From JBBDNV01 sp040877415 (GTDB lineage Bacteria; Planctomycetota; Planctomycetia; Pirellulales; PALSA-1355), in assembly GCA_040877415.1 (NCBI GenBank), contig JBBDNV010000150.1:1-64000 (forward strand): 64,000 nucleotides of DNA, given 5' to 3'. Positions 15,396 through 24,338 of this stretch are shown piece by piece. Made by a program: the position numbers and the translations under genes. Below the pieces are notes generated by a model, which worked only from the letters and a program-made list of their open reading frames with translations, was not told where the DNA came from and made no database searches. Positions within the stretch are counted from its first letter, which is position 1. Every line of letters begins with the position of its first letter.

Positions 15396-16572
15396 CAACC
15401 TCCCTGGGCGTCTCGTCTTCGATCTCGTCTTCATGACTAATCAGCAATTCCCAGTTCGTGAGAAGGCGGAAAATATCATCGGCATGTGTAGCGCGATTGA
15501 ACTTAATCTTGTTCTGGCCGCTTAGTTGAATGCGCTTTCCGCGTTTGTCGTCTGGCCAGCTGACCTTGATCACCGCCGACTGAATCATGTCGGCCCGGAG
15601 TTTTCGCCTCAAGCCATTTGATTCCAAGGTTCGAAATACATCCTTCGAACTGATGCAGAACGTTGGACCACCTTCTTGTGGGAGTTTGAACCGAAGCTGA
15701 ACCAGCGCCGCACTATGATCGTCCGGTACATCCAGGTGGAAAGACGCGTTGGCAAGCTCACCCAGATTCAGGCATTCAGCTGCGCCATCGGCGTCAAAGA
15801 AATCAGCGTCGGAAAAGAAGCACTTGGCGAAGCATTTGCGCACAGTCTCCTCTTCAGCTTCATGCCCAGATTCGATCTCGACTTGGCCAGTTGAAGCGTT
15901 GTAGCTGATGAAATCCTGCTGCGCCGGTCGAAAAACCGTTGGTCCAACTCTGGGGCGATTCTTACTTCCCTTGAAGATGAGCGTCGATTTGACTCGCTTC
16001 TCGTGATACACGATGAAGTTCGTGTAATCGCCGTCTTGATAGCTTCGGACCAGTACGCGTTCGCTGCTTTTGTGGTCCTGAAACTCCTTGGCCAATTCGG
16101 CCTGAAACGACTTTTCTCGCACCTTCAATTTCTGAATCGGCTTCTTCGAACGCCCCCGATAGATACTGAATCGCTCAGCATGAAAGAGTGCGTGTCGGTC
16201 GTATGCCAGATTGAACGCATCCTCTCTTTCGGTGCGAACCTTGAGCGCCAGGCACTCGACCGGCAACTCGTCGTCGGGGTCGGGGTTGTACGGCCTGAAG
16301 TCGTGGCAAGCCGCCTTGAGATCTTCATGGCCGTGCGGGGACGAGATGTCATAGCAACGAAAGAGTCCATCCATGAGCTCATCTTTCGCATCCGAGTGTG
16401 AGTTGTCATCCGACAACCACTTCTTGAAGCCGGGGATTTCGATTGTCGAGATCGCCAGATTCAGTCGCCGCCCCCAGAGTCGACAATAGCCCTTTAGCAG
16501 TTCCTCATGACCCTGAAACTTGTCGAGGAATCGGTCGCCGTTGAATACCCTATGCTTGCCCACGATCCGCAT
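15277..16572 (-). CDS. Unrecognised 431-residue protein of a two-gene cassette
   Basis: Starts at ATG 16572 with GGAGG 3 nt upstream; a longer frame to 16680 has no such site. The sequence is mixed alpha/beta with a charged core (KVREKSFQAELAKEFQDHKS, YHEKRVKSTLIFKGSKN) and a Cys-containing VRKCFAKCFFSD near the middle. The C-terminal 50 residues are low-complexity and overlap the start of the next gene by 119 nt. No nuclease, ATPase or methylase motif is visible. It lies between the phage replication module and the recombinase, a usual place for cargo genes. Confidence 0.65.
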   Translation of the reverse strand: MRIVGKHRVFNGDRFLDKFQGHEELLKGYCRLWGRRLNLAISTIEIPGFKKWLSDDNSHSDAKDELMDGLFRCYDISSPHGHEDLKAACHDFRPYNPDPDDELPVECLALKVRTEREDAFNLAYDRHALFHAERFSIYRGRSKKPIQKLKVREKSFQAELAKEFQDHKSSERVLVRSYQDGDYTNFIVYHEKRVKSTLIFKGSKNRPRVGPTVFRPAQQDFISYNASTGQVEIESGHEAEEETVRKCFAKCFFSDADFFDADGAAECLNLGELANASFHLDVPDDHSAALVQLRFKLPQEGGPTFCISSKDVFRTLESNGLRRKLRADMIQSAVIKVSWPDDKRGKRIQLSGQNKIKFNRATHADDIFRLLTNWELLISHEDEIEDETPREVDGFATASPPRNKQSNTAISRSRAVSKTRTAQNPKRPRPR

Positions 16573-16724
16573 GTGCCTCCATGTGTGATGGTTGGCAATC
16601 CTTTGATTACCCAAACATGCGCATCCTATTCTTCTGGGGGAGTTGCCACAAGGGGTTGGGTGTGACCAGCGCTGATGCACCCACCCCTAGATAAAATGGT
16701 GGATGAATAGTCGAAATGGGATAT

Positions 16725-17123
16725 CTAGGAAATGGCCTCCCACATCCGCCGTTGCTTACGCCAATCAGGCACAGCCGCGATGGGGCGCAACTCCCGCTCC
16801 TGAATCGGGTCCTTGCCACGCTCGACGCGTGGCAGAAACAGGAGGGCCTCCTGGATGTCAGGGGCCTAGTGCAGGAGGTTCATCAATTGGGTGACCCGTG
16901 CCCGCGTGACGTGGCCGAGGCGGGCGACGTCGGCTTGGTCGGCCACCGCGCCAACTCGGATCAGGCCCTCGAACCGGATCGCCAGCGCCATAAGCCGCGA
17001 TATCCGTGGCACGCGGCCAGGGTCGACCGGCGCGGCCGGCGACTCGCCAGCCTCGAGGTGTTTTCGGCCGTTCCGGCCACAGCGGAAGTGGACCTTCATC
17101 TGAAATTTGATGCCTTTGGTCAT
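16725..17123 (-). pseudogene. Recombinase-linked HTH protein broken by an in-frame TAG
   Basis: The open part is 16866-17123 (85 residues, ending RARVTQLMNLLH), with an HTH at VARLGHVTRARVTQLMNLL. In the same frame after the TAG at 16866-16868, translation continues APDIQEALLFLPRVERG then a conserved-looking RELRPIAAVPDWRKQRRMW and stops at 16725. The whole reads as one 130-residue protein of the small HTH family that accompanies recombinase/DUF2924 genes in planctomycetes, with a Leu codon (TTG or similar) changed to TAG. The ATG overlaps the recombinase stop as ATGA. Either a nonsense mutation or a readthrough codon. Confidence 0.75.
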
Positions 17124-18697
17124 GCCGCATCTCCTGCGAATTCGTGGCTGGCCAGCCCCTTGATGCCGCTGGGATGAAAGGTGATCGAAATGGTGCCGTC
17201 GCGTCCGTCGTAGTCGATGCGCTCAATGAGCAGTTGCAGCAGGCGGCCTTGCTCGCGCGGACTGAGCGCATCCCAAACCGGCTCGAATTCGGCCAACGCC
17301 CGAGCGACGTCGGTCTCGTCGATCATGTCGCGTCGCAGGCGTCCCGTCTCGTCCCGCACCTCGGTCATCCGTCGTTCGGCGGCGACGATCCGCTCTTGCA
17401 GATCCGCCAGCCGGCTCGCCGCCAGCCCCGCGCTTCGTCCATCGGTCTGTTCCGTTGCGATCTGCTGTAGCTCGCGATTGCAACCGGCCAGGCCACGTCC
17501 AAGGCGCCGCTCCTCGGTAGCCAGTTCATCAGCGCGCCGGGTTGCTTGCCCGCGGGCCTGGCGGACCGTCTCGGCGACAAGCTGTGGGTCGCGGCCGATG
17601 CACTTGATCTGATCGACGACGAACCGTTCGATTTCGCCAGCTGGGATCGATTTCGAAGGGCAGGTATGCCAGCCCCGCTTTTGGGCAGCCATGCAAACGT
17701 AATAACGGTAGCGCTTCGTTCGGTCTCGCGTTGCGTGCGTCGGTGACATTGCACATCCGCACGGCACGCAATAGAGCAATCCCTTCAAAATCGCGCCGAA
17801 CTTGTTACGCACCATCGTCCCTCCGGTGCGGCCGTTATGTTCGAGCTTAGCCTGCACTCGCCGCCATAGATCGTCCGAAACTATGGCCGCATGCTCGCCC
17901 TCGTGAATTTCGTCCTTGTATTTGACCTTCCCGATGTAGACGACGTTTGTGAGCAGATGCCAGAGGCTGTTCTTGTCGAATGCCCTACCACCGCGTTCGA
18001 TCCCCTTGCGCGTTGTCCAGCGCTTGTTCCGCCAGCCATGGCGCTCAAGCTGCTCGACCACCGACACGAGGCCATCGCCGTCGACGTACATCTCGAAGAT
18101 TTGCCGAACCAGCTCGGCCTCGGCCGGATCGACCACGAGCTTCGTGTCGAGCACGTTGTAGCCCAGCAGGGGCATGCCACCGGTCCATTTTCCTTTGCGG
18201 CGGGTGGCGGCGATCTTGTCCCGCGTCCGCTCCGAGATCATCTCCCGCTCGAACTGCGCAAACGACAGCAAGACGTTCAGGACCAGCCGGCCCATTGACG
18301 TGGCCGTGTTGAACTGCTGGGTTACGGAGACGAACGAGACGTGGTGGTTGTCGAAAGTCTCCATCATCCGGGCGAAGTCCAGCAAGCTGCGGCTGAGACG
18401 GTCGACCTTGTAGACCACCACGCATTCCACGCGGCCGGCCTCGATGTCGGCCATGAGCCGCCGCAGAGCCGGCCGGTCCATGTTGCCGCCGGTGAACCCG
18501 CCATCGTCATAGTGGTCGGACGCACACTCCCAGCCTTCGTGGGCTTGGCTTTTGATGTACGCCTCGCCCGATTCCCGCTGGGCGTCTAGCGAGTTGAATT
18601 CCTGCTCCAGCCCGTCCTCGGTGCTTTTCCGGGTGTAGATGGCGCAACGCATGTGTGGGGCGGCGCTGGCCTTCGCCTGGGTTTGGGCCTTGGTCAT
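17120..18697 (-). CDS. Large serine recombinase
   Basis: A 525-residue site-specific recombinase that would integrate or excise the element. Resolvase domain with the nucleophile in YTRKSTED (S25), then RLSRSLLDFARMM and FAQFEREMISERTRDKI. The recombinase domain follows (GKWTGGMPLLGYNV), then a zinc ribbon (YCVPCGCAMS...CPSKSI) and a coiled-coil region near residues 370-450. ATG 18697 overlaps the DUF2924 stop as ATGA, so an upstream frame extension to 18745 is unlikely. Part of the four-gene module 16725-19427. Confidence 0.93.
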   Translation of the reverse strand: MTKAQTQAKASAAPHMRCAIYTRKSTEDGLEQEFNSLDAQRESGEAYIKSQAHEGWECASDHYDDGGFTGGNMDRPALRRLMADIEAGRVECVVVYKVDRLSRSLLDFARMMETFDNHHVSFVSVTQQFNTATSMGRLVLNVLLSFAQFEREMISERTRDKIAATRRKGKWTGGMPLLGYNVLDTKLVVDPAEAELVRQIFEMYVDGDGLVSVVEQLERHGWRNKRWTTRKGIERGGRAFDKNSLWHLLTNVVYIGKVKYKDEIHEGEHAAIVSDDLWRRVQAKLEHNGRTGGTMVRNKFGAILKGLLYCVPCGCAMSPTHATRDRTKRYRYYVCMAAQKRGWHTCPSKSIPAGEIERFVVDQIKCIGRDPQLVAETVRQARGQATRRADELATEERRLGRGLAGCNRELQQIATEQTDGRSAGLAASRLADLQERIVAAERRMTEVRDETGRLRRDMIDETDVARALAEFEPVWDALSPREQGRLLQLLIERIDYDGRDGTISITFHPSGIKGLASHEFAGDAA

Positions 18698-19194
18698 TGT
18701 TCGCCCCCTTTCTTCGCCAGGCGAAAGAACAGGTAGCCGTTGCAATGCGAGCCCGTGATCTTCTTGGCCACCGCGCTGAGCGACTTGTAGATTTCGCCCT
18801 CGTACTCGAAGCCGGCAGGCGATACCTTGACCTCGAGTGTCGCCTTCTTATAGACGCGGGTGATCACGCTGCCGGGAAGCGGAAGCCGCCGATCGCCCTT
18901 CGTGGGCAAGCGGTGGGTGCGTGTCCGAGGCCCGGCGTCCGGTGTGGCGGCGGTCGACTTGGCGGCCTTGCGCCGAAGGTCGGCGTCGTTGGCCAAATCA
19001 GAGGCCCGCTGGCGGGCGCGTTCCGACAGGTCCCCTTCAGCCAGTACCTGCATGCGGTAGATGATCCGTTTGATCAGCCATTCCTTGTGGTGGGTGTTCG
19101 TCGTTTCGCCGAACACTTCGGCGTAGCGCGAACGCAGGTCGCCTGGCGACATGCGCCGCAGCGCGGCCAGTTCTTTTCCGACGTTCAGGTTCAT
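18694..19194 (-). CDS. DUF2924 protein, recombinase partner
   Basis: A 166-residue protein starting MNLNVGKELAALRRMSPG. The N-terminal helical part (LRSRYAEVFGETTNTHHKEWLIKRI cut short here) and the C-terminal EYEGEIYKSLSAVAKKITG followed by GYLFF match DUF2924, which regularly precedes serine recombinases in Planctomycetota and Proteobacteria. It probably binds DNA or assists recombination directionality; this is inferred from genomic linkage. Stop overlaps the recombinase ATG. Confidence 0.85.
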   Translation of the reverse strand: MNLNVGKELAALRRMSPGDLRSRYAEVFGETTNTHHKEWLIKRIIYRMQVLAEGDLSERARQRASDLANDADLRRKAAKSTAATPDAGPRTRTHRLPTKGDRRLPLPGSVITRVYKKATLEVKVSPAGFEYEGEIYKSLSAVAKKITGSHCNGYLFFRLAKKGGEQ

Positions 19195-19226
19195 ACGCTG
19201 CTCTTTGGTTTGAGGTCTCGAAACCG

Positions 19227-19427
19227 TTAACCCGTGTGGACACTGAGCACGGTTTCGTCGGGAACCTCAAGGCCAGCGGCGGGCAATTCGGCCGGGTTTT
19301 TCAGGGTTTTTTCGGGCGGTAGGGCGGCACGCTGACGAAGTCGTAGCACGCCGGACGCCAGGATGGCCGCCGCCTCGCGGAGGCGTTCGTCGGGCGACAG
19401 GCGCGCGGTATCGGCGCAGTTGGGCAT
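19227..19427 (-). CDS. Small protein at the head of the recombinase operon
   Basis: A 66-residue protein (MPNCADTARLSPDERLREAA) with one predicted helix, RLREAAAILASGVLRLRQRA, and a Pro-rich tail. Equivalent small proteins are common before DUF2924 in planctomycete recombinase modules, which is the basis for the call. It lies 32 nt upstream of the DUF2924 gene. The first gene after the inverted repeat at 19445-19482, so a regulatory role is possible. Confidence 0.6.
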   Translation of the reverse strand: MPNCADTARLSPDERLREAAAILASGVLRLRQRAALPPEKTLKNPAELPAAGLEVPDETVLSVHTG

Positions 19428-19444
19428 TGGGATTCACTCGGAGA

Positions 19445-19482
19445 AAACGTCGCCCACGGGGCCGCGGGCACGGGCGACGTTT
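19445..19482. promoter_or_regulatory. 11-bp perfect inverted repeat upstream of recombinase operon
   Basis: AAACGTCGCCC (19445-19455) and GGGCGACGTTT (19472-19482) are separated by 16 G/C-rich bases. It lies 17 nt upstream of the first recombinase-operon gene and in the divergent spacer before nurA. It could be an operator, a recombinase crossover site or an mRNA leader hairpin. The rest of the spacer 19483-19698 shows no supported gene. Confidence 0.4.
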
Positions 19483-19698
19483 GCGGGGCGAAAACGTGCG
19501 GCCCTATGCTGTTAACCTACCGGACGCGGGTTCGAGTTGTCGAAGAAATTCAGCTGAACTACGCACAGCAGTTCCCACATCGCCTTGATTGCCAGAAAGT
19601 TCGGACCCTGCCACAATACCGGTCTGTCCTTGTCTTTTTCCATTTGTTTGCGCGCCTCTATATGCTTGCGCGTCTAGGACTTCTGACTGGAGCAATAC

Positions 19699-20877
19699 AT
19701 GATTGACCCAGAGAGCATGGACACGCTTCGCATGCAGTTGCAGGGCAGCATCACCAGTGACCGACGCGTATTGGATGAACTCTGCGAGGAGGTTCGGCCT
19801 CTCCGCTCGCAGACGCGCAGAATTCAACCTCGGTCCACCACAGCCATTTCCCTCGTGGGAACGGATGGGGGTAATAATCGGATCGAGTTTGATCCATTCA
19901 TGGTCCAACTAATTCGTGTCGTTGACTCCAGCAACAACGAATACTGCCTTGAGGCAGTCACGCCGACGACTGACCGCGTGGTCGTCAACCGCCGACATAT
20001 CACGGAAGAAGGTTCTCCCCAAACCGCACTGGGCCGGCTGATGACGAAACTCGTCAGCAACGGTGCGATGTCCGAACCTTCCTTGTGGAAACTCTCCCAC
20101 ATGATCCCAACCCCGCAGCGCCGGGGCGAGAGAATCAAGCCCATCTCTCCGAGTTGGGTTCAGGTCTACCGAGAGATTACGGAGTGGGCAATCCTACTGT
20201 CGCTGGTGACTGACCGTCAATTTGGCACGGACACCGTCATCGTTGCTGACGGGAATCTTCGCAGCAAGGTCTTCGCCGGTGAGTTGTTCATTCGGTATCG
20301 CGAGCTGCTTAACTCAGCGATTGAGGCGCAGTACCGCGAGCACCGTCGTCGAGTCTACATCGCCGGTGTCGCCAAGCACAGCAAGGTACTTCAGCGCTAC
20401 CGACTTGCGATGGCCATAGAGGACATCTTAAGGACGGACTACCCTGCATACATAGAGGTTCCCTACGAACTCGAGAAGAAGTCGTATGTCTGGCAGGAGT
20501 ACGCGCGCGGTGACGAGGAAGCGGAGAAGCTTGGTGGCGAAGCCAACAAGTTTGTCGGCGGCAAGATGTACTTCGTGAAGTTCGGCTCTCGTCCACACGA
20601 TCCGATTTGGCCGATTGACATCTTTATCCCTCAAGCAGCTGACGCGCCGACGGTTATTGGCTACATGTTGGCGGATGCAATCGATGGGTTCCCGGTGCCG
20701 TTTTACCCGCGATGCCTTCAGCGGGCACATGAGAACGCCGCCCTCGTAGACTTCGACATGACGATCCTGCAAGATCAGGTAATGCATTCGGTGCGAAGCA
20801 TTCTCGGCAACAAGTCCGAGCGACTCGACGAACTGACGCTGCAGTCAAGTGACCCTTCATCCGCCAGGTACGCATGA
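19699..20877 (+). CDS. NurA-domain nuclease
   Basis: A 392-residue protein. The NurA signature residues are present: LVGTDGGNNRIEFD with D56, VIVADGNLRSK with D184, and IAGVAKHSKVLQRY with K226 and S228. In archaea NurA is a 5'-3' exonuclease that works with the HerA translocase in DNA end resection; in bacteria the pair is often found in defence islands. GGAG lies 7 nt before ATG 19699. It is followed after 10 nt by the HerA gene, so the two are surely one operon. Confidence 0.85.
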   Translation: MIDPESMDTLRMQLQGSITSDRRVLDELCEEVRPLRSQTRRIQPRSTTAISLVGTDGGNNRIEFDPFMVQLIRVVDSSNNEYCLEAVTPTTDRVVVNRRHITEEGSPQTALGRLMTKLVSNGAMSEPSLWKLSHMIPTPQRRGERIKPISPSWVQVYREITEWAILLSLVTDRQFGTDTVIVADGNLRSKVFAGELFIRYRELLNSAIEAQYREHRRRVYIAGVAKHSKVLQRYRLAMAIEDILRTDYPAYIEVPYELEKKSYVWQEYARGDEEAEKLGGEANKFVGGKMYFVKFGSRPHDPIWPIDIFIPQAADAPTVIGYMLADAIDGFPVPFYPRCLQRAHENAALVDFDMTILQDQVMHSVRSILGNKSERLDELTLQSSDPSSARYA

Positions 20878-20887
20878 GGAGATACAC

Positions 20888-23020
20888 GTGAACTTGTTTC
20901 CGCGAGAACAGATCATCGGGATCTTTCGGGGATTTCGGGAAGGCGGCCTGGAATTTCATGCAGACTTGGCGCTGCCGTATCAAAGCAACTTCCAGAATAC
21001 GCCAATGCACGGTCAGCTCGTTCTGGTCCAGCTTGAAACGCCGAATGAGGCTGTGCTGGGCCGTATCACCTCATTGTCGTCGGAGGGGCGTCTAACCGGG
21101 GCGTCTGGTGAGGACTTCAACATCCGCGCGTTGCGAGAATCACGAGCGGTCCCAGAGCAGTTGCGTGAAGACTACTTGAAGTACCGCGTTGATATCCGCG
21201 TGCTTGGCGTCGTCCGTCTCAACAGCGACACCAAGATCACGTTTGTGGCCTCACATCGTCGGTTGCCGCACGTGGGTAGTCCGGTGGCGTTCGTCGACAA
21301 CGTAATCCTGAAGGAACTACTGGGACACAATAGCGAGGGTGCAGTTATCGGTCACTACGCCCTGGGCGAGTACGTCTTCACAGGCGGACAGTCAAAATTC
21401 GCGCCCGATGAATGGGTGCAGCATTCGAGCCCCGAGATCAACGTCAAGTTCATGGCGAGCAGCCTGGTATCGCGTAGAACATTCGTGTTCGCGCGAGCTG
21501 GATTCGGCAAGTCGAACCTGAACAAGCTTCTCTTCTCGGAATTGTATCGAACGGACCCGACTGTATCCAAGCGAGGCGGCAAGCAAGTGCCGGTTGGCAC
21601 GATCATCTTCGATCCTGACGGCGAGTACTTCTGGCCTGATGACAAGGATCGCCCGGGTCTGGCAGACGTGCCTCAATTGAAGGAACGGCTGGTCGTCTTT
21701 ACGTCACGTAACATCGAGAGCAAGTATTACATGTCTTTCGTGGCTGCGGGTGTGAAGCTCGATATCCGCACATTGAGCGCCAGCGATGTGATCTCTCTTG
21801 CACTGTCACCCGACAAGCAGGACCAGCAAAATGTCGCTAAGCTCCGCTCGGTCCGTGGCCAGAACTGGTCGGACTTAGTGGACCTGGTGTTCGAGGAGGG
21901 AAACGGCGCGGACGTCGCTGAAGTTAAGCGGCTACTGAACGCTAAGGACATGAGCGATGTCGAGGTATTTGCTGCTCGGGCCAATCTCACCCGCATCGTG
22001 AATATGCTTCATGATCCAGCAAGCCGCCTCATGGATGCTCTGCTCGCGGCGTTACGCGAAGGTAAGCTCTGTGTCGTCGATGTTTCGCAGCTTAGAGGTG
22101 GACCCTCCCTCGTGCTGAGCGGTCTAATCTTGCGGCGCATCTTCGACCGCAATCAGGAGGAATTCACCAAAGAAAACCCGCAGAGCATTCCCACCATTGC
22201 TGTCGTCGAAGAGGCTCAGTCGGTACTCAACGACAAGTCGTCAGCCGCACAGCCGTACATCGAATGGGTCAAAGAAGGCCGTAAGTACGATCTGGGGGCG
22301 ATCCTAATCACCCAGCAGCCAGGCAGCATCCCGGGCGAGATCCTAAGCCAGGGTGACAATTGGTTCATCTTTCACCTGCTGTCGGCCACAGACCTAAGAT
22401 GCGTGAAGGGAGCCAACTCCCATTACAGCGACGACCTGCTGAGCTCGCTGCTCAACGAACCCATCCCCGGTCACGGTGTGTTCTGGAGTAGTGTGCCCCG
22501 GCCGACCTCCAGTGGACCGCAGGCGATGTCCTTTCCGATTTCGTTTCGTGCGATGCTGTTCGAAAAGCTATATCAGACGGTTGATCCGAATTACAATGCG
22601 CCTGCGATTGACACCTTCGCATCACGCCTTCGTGCGAAGTTGCTCGGCGAAGTGCAGCAGGCTGTCGCGGCGACCGGTGTCGCGGCCGCGGAGGAGACTA
22701 CCAGTGGCGACGAGAGCCTTGAGCCCGCCGGCCGACCTGCAGATTTTCTGTCGCTAGCGAGACAGGGAGCGCTGAAGAAAGTGCAAGACGACACAGATTT
22801 GGTGCGATCGCTTGAGGCCGGTTACGCGACTTGGGGTGTCGTTTGGTACAAGATAAAGGACGCGCTACCGGAAACACTGGAAGACCGTGACGAGCTTGCA
22901 GGCCAACTCGTGCCGGAGTTCCTCGATGGACTTTGGGGCAAGGGTGAATGGCACACGGAGAAGAAACTCACCAAAAAGGGTGAACAAAAGCCATTCATCA
23001 AGCGCGGTGCCAAGACCTAG
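20888..23020 (+). CDS. HerA-family ATPase (DNA translocase)
   Basis: A 710-residue protein. An N-terminal HAS-barrel-like region (about 1-160) is followed by Walker A ARAGFGKSN ending at residues 205-210, a DPDGEYFWP motif, and Walker B AVVEEAQS near 438-445. The C-terminal motifs GAILITQQPG and DNWFIFHLLS are typical of HerA/DUF87 proteins. GTG 20888 is chosen because GAGGAG lies 6 nt upstream and it is 10 nt after the nurA stop. HerA forms a hexameric ring that drives NurA digestion. The stop overlaps that of the convergent methyltransferase (CTAG at 23017-23020). Confidence 0.88.
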   Translation: MNLFPREQIIGIFRGFREGGLEFHADLALPYQSNFQNTPMHGQLVLVQLETPNEAVLGRITSLSSEGRLTGASGEDFNIRALRESRAVPEQLREDYLKYRVDIRVLGVVRLNSDTKITFVASHRRLPHVGSPVAFVDNVILKELLGHNSEGAVIGHYALGEYVFTGGQSKFAPDEWVQHSSPEINVKFMASSLVSRRTFVFARAGFGKSNLNKLLFSELYRTDPTVSKRGGKQVPVGTIIFDPDGEYFWPDDKDRPGLADVPQLKERLVVFTSRNIESKYYMSFVAAGVKLDIRTLSASDVISLALSPDKQDQQNVAKLRSVRGQNWSDLVDLVFEEGNGADVAEVKRLLNAKDMSDVEVFAARANLTRIVNMLHDPASRLMDALLAALREGKLCVVDVSQLRGGPSLVLSGLILRRIFDRNQEEFTKENPQSIPTIAVVEEAQSVLNDKSSAAQPYIEWVKEGRKYDLGAILITQQPGSIPGEILSQGDNWFIFHLLSATDLRCVKGANSHYSDDLLSSLLNEPIPGHGVFWSSVPRPTSSGPQAMSFPISFRAMLFEKLYQTVDPNYNAPAIDTFASRLRAKLLGEVQQAVAATGVAAAEETTSGDESLEPAGRPADFLSLARQGALKKVQDDTDLVRSLEAGYATWGVVWYKIKDALPETLEDRDELAGQLVPEFLDGLWGKGEWHTEKKLTKKGEQKPFIKRGAKT

Positions 23021-24168
23021 GCACGTTCGGCGTAGAAGTCATGCTCCGGACGCGGCGAGCTGTCTCTCAAACGAAACTGGCTTGCTTGGCGTTTTCCGGT
23101 GTCGGCGTCACCTGCTTTAACGACCGTCCGCAAGACCCATCCGCTATCGCTGAGGGACTCCTTCATAAGTGCGATGTGGTCAACGTCCCGATCGTTGATG
23201 CTTCCAAAACGGACCACTAGCCTGGCGTCGTCCGTGGCCCGCGTAGCGAGGAGCTTCCAGACGGATCTGAGTTCTCCGGCGAAAACTGTTGGCGAAGCGT
23301 GCCTTACCTCGCGCGATGGATGCTGGTAATCGACTTCCGCAGGACCACCCAGAAACCATGAACGCAACCACTGGTCGGGAATGTACGTCCGCATACCATA
23401 ATACGGCGGCGACGTGACAACGAGACTAATCCGTATATTAGGATAGTCCGCAGCGCATCGGCTGTCACCGTGCCTAATGAGACCCTTCACGCGTTCGGGG
23501 CCGTCCGCAAGAAATCGATTTCCTCGCACTCGGACCACCTTCAAGACATCGACTTTAAGGGGACGTAGCCGGCGATCCTTCCAGAATTTCACCGCGTAAT
23601 CGGGCTTCGGAGCGTAGGTTCGGGGTGACTGGTTCGAAAGATGTGAAGCAACGGTCTTTGTAACGGGTCCGTGAAGAGCTCCAAGGATAAGGGCGCGAAG
23701 AACCTTCCTCGCATCGCTCCGGCAGTCCCGAAGAAGTGATTCACGGAGTTTGCATAATTTCACCAGAACGTTGGGGTGGTACATGCGCGTCCAAAACTCG
23801 CCCTCAGGGATGTCTTTCGGCTGGTCGGTGGCCTTGAGAATCCGGCGAGCAGACTGTTCAACTCGCTCAACCGTCGTATCGCATAGCTTTGCCTGAGCAA
23901 TCGCGACCGCTATGGGACTGCTGTCCATGCCGAAGGTCTTCTGGCCGCATAGGCGTGCCGCCAAGTTCGTTGTTCCCCGACCGCAAAAAGGGTCAACGAT
24001 CCACCCACTGTTTGCGTCGCGCCTACCAATGACCCGCAACGGAAAGGATAACGGGAACATCGTGTAATATGGGCAGATTGCGTTGATCGCCGAACTGGGC
24101 ATCATAGTTTCACCATTCCACAGAGATGCCGCAATCTCGAACGGGCCGGACGTGTATGGATGCATCAT
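23017..24168 (-). CDS. DNA amino-methyltransferase (TSPPY type)
   Basis: A 383-residue protein from ATG 24168; ATG 24165 is equally possible. SAM-binding motif WIVDPFCGRGTT comes first (near residues 56-67) and the catalytic VVTSPPYYGM later (about 250-259), suggesting an N4-cytosine or N6-adenine enzyme of the TSPPY group. No specificity subunit or restriction enzyme is next to it other than NurA-HerA, with which it is convergent and overlapping by 4 nt. It may mark self DNA for that pair. Its upstream region ends at the scaffold gap. Confidence 0.85.
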   Translation of the reverse strand: MMHPYTSGPFEIAASLWNGETMMPSSAINAICPYYTMFPLSFPLRVIGRRDANSGWIVDPFCGRGTTNLAARLCGQKTFGMDSSPIAVAIAQAKLCDTTVERVEQSARRILKATDQPKDIPEGEFWTRMYHPNVLVKLCKLRESLLRDCRSDARKVLRALILGALHGPVTKTVASHLSNQSPRTYAPKPDYAVKFWKDRRLRPLKVDVLKVVRVRGNRFLADGPERVKGLIRHGDSRCAADYPNIRISLVVTSPPYYGMRTYIPDQWLRSWFLGGPAEVDYQHPSREVRHASPTVFAGELRSVWKLLATRATDDARLVVRFGSINDRDVDHIALMKESLSDSGWVLRTVVKAGDADTGKRQASQFRLRDSSPRPEHDFYAERA

Positions 24169-24338
24169 GGCCCGTTTCGATTCGACTGGCAAGCGTCCAC
24201 CAGCGCTAGATCAATCGGGTTGGTTCCGCCCACCGAACCCAACCGGGCTGTTAACCCACGATGGTCTGTTAAACCGAGAGTTGGAGAGTTTCGGATTCAG
24301 ATTCCGAGGTCCGAAGGCAACCTTCATGGTTGCCTTGG

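Noticed and set aside
19506..19706. Plus-strand 66-residue frame just before the NurA gene
   Set aside because: No start signal, no conserved pattern, and it overlaps the NurA ATG.
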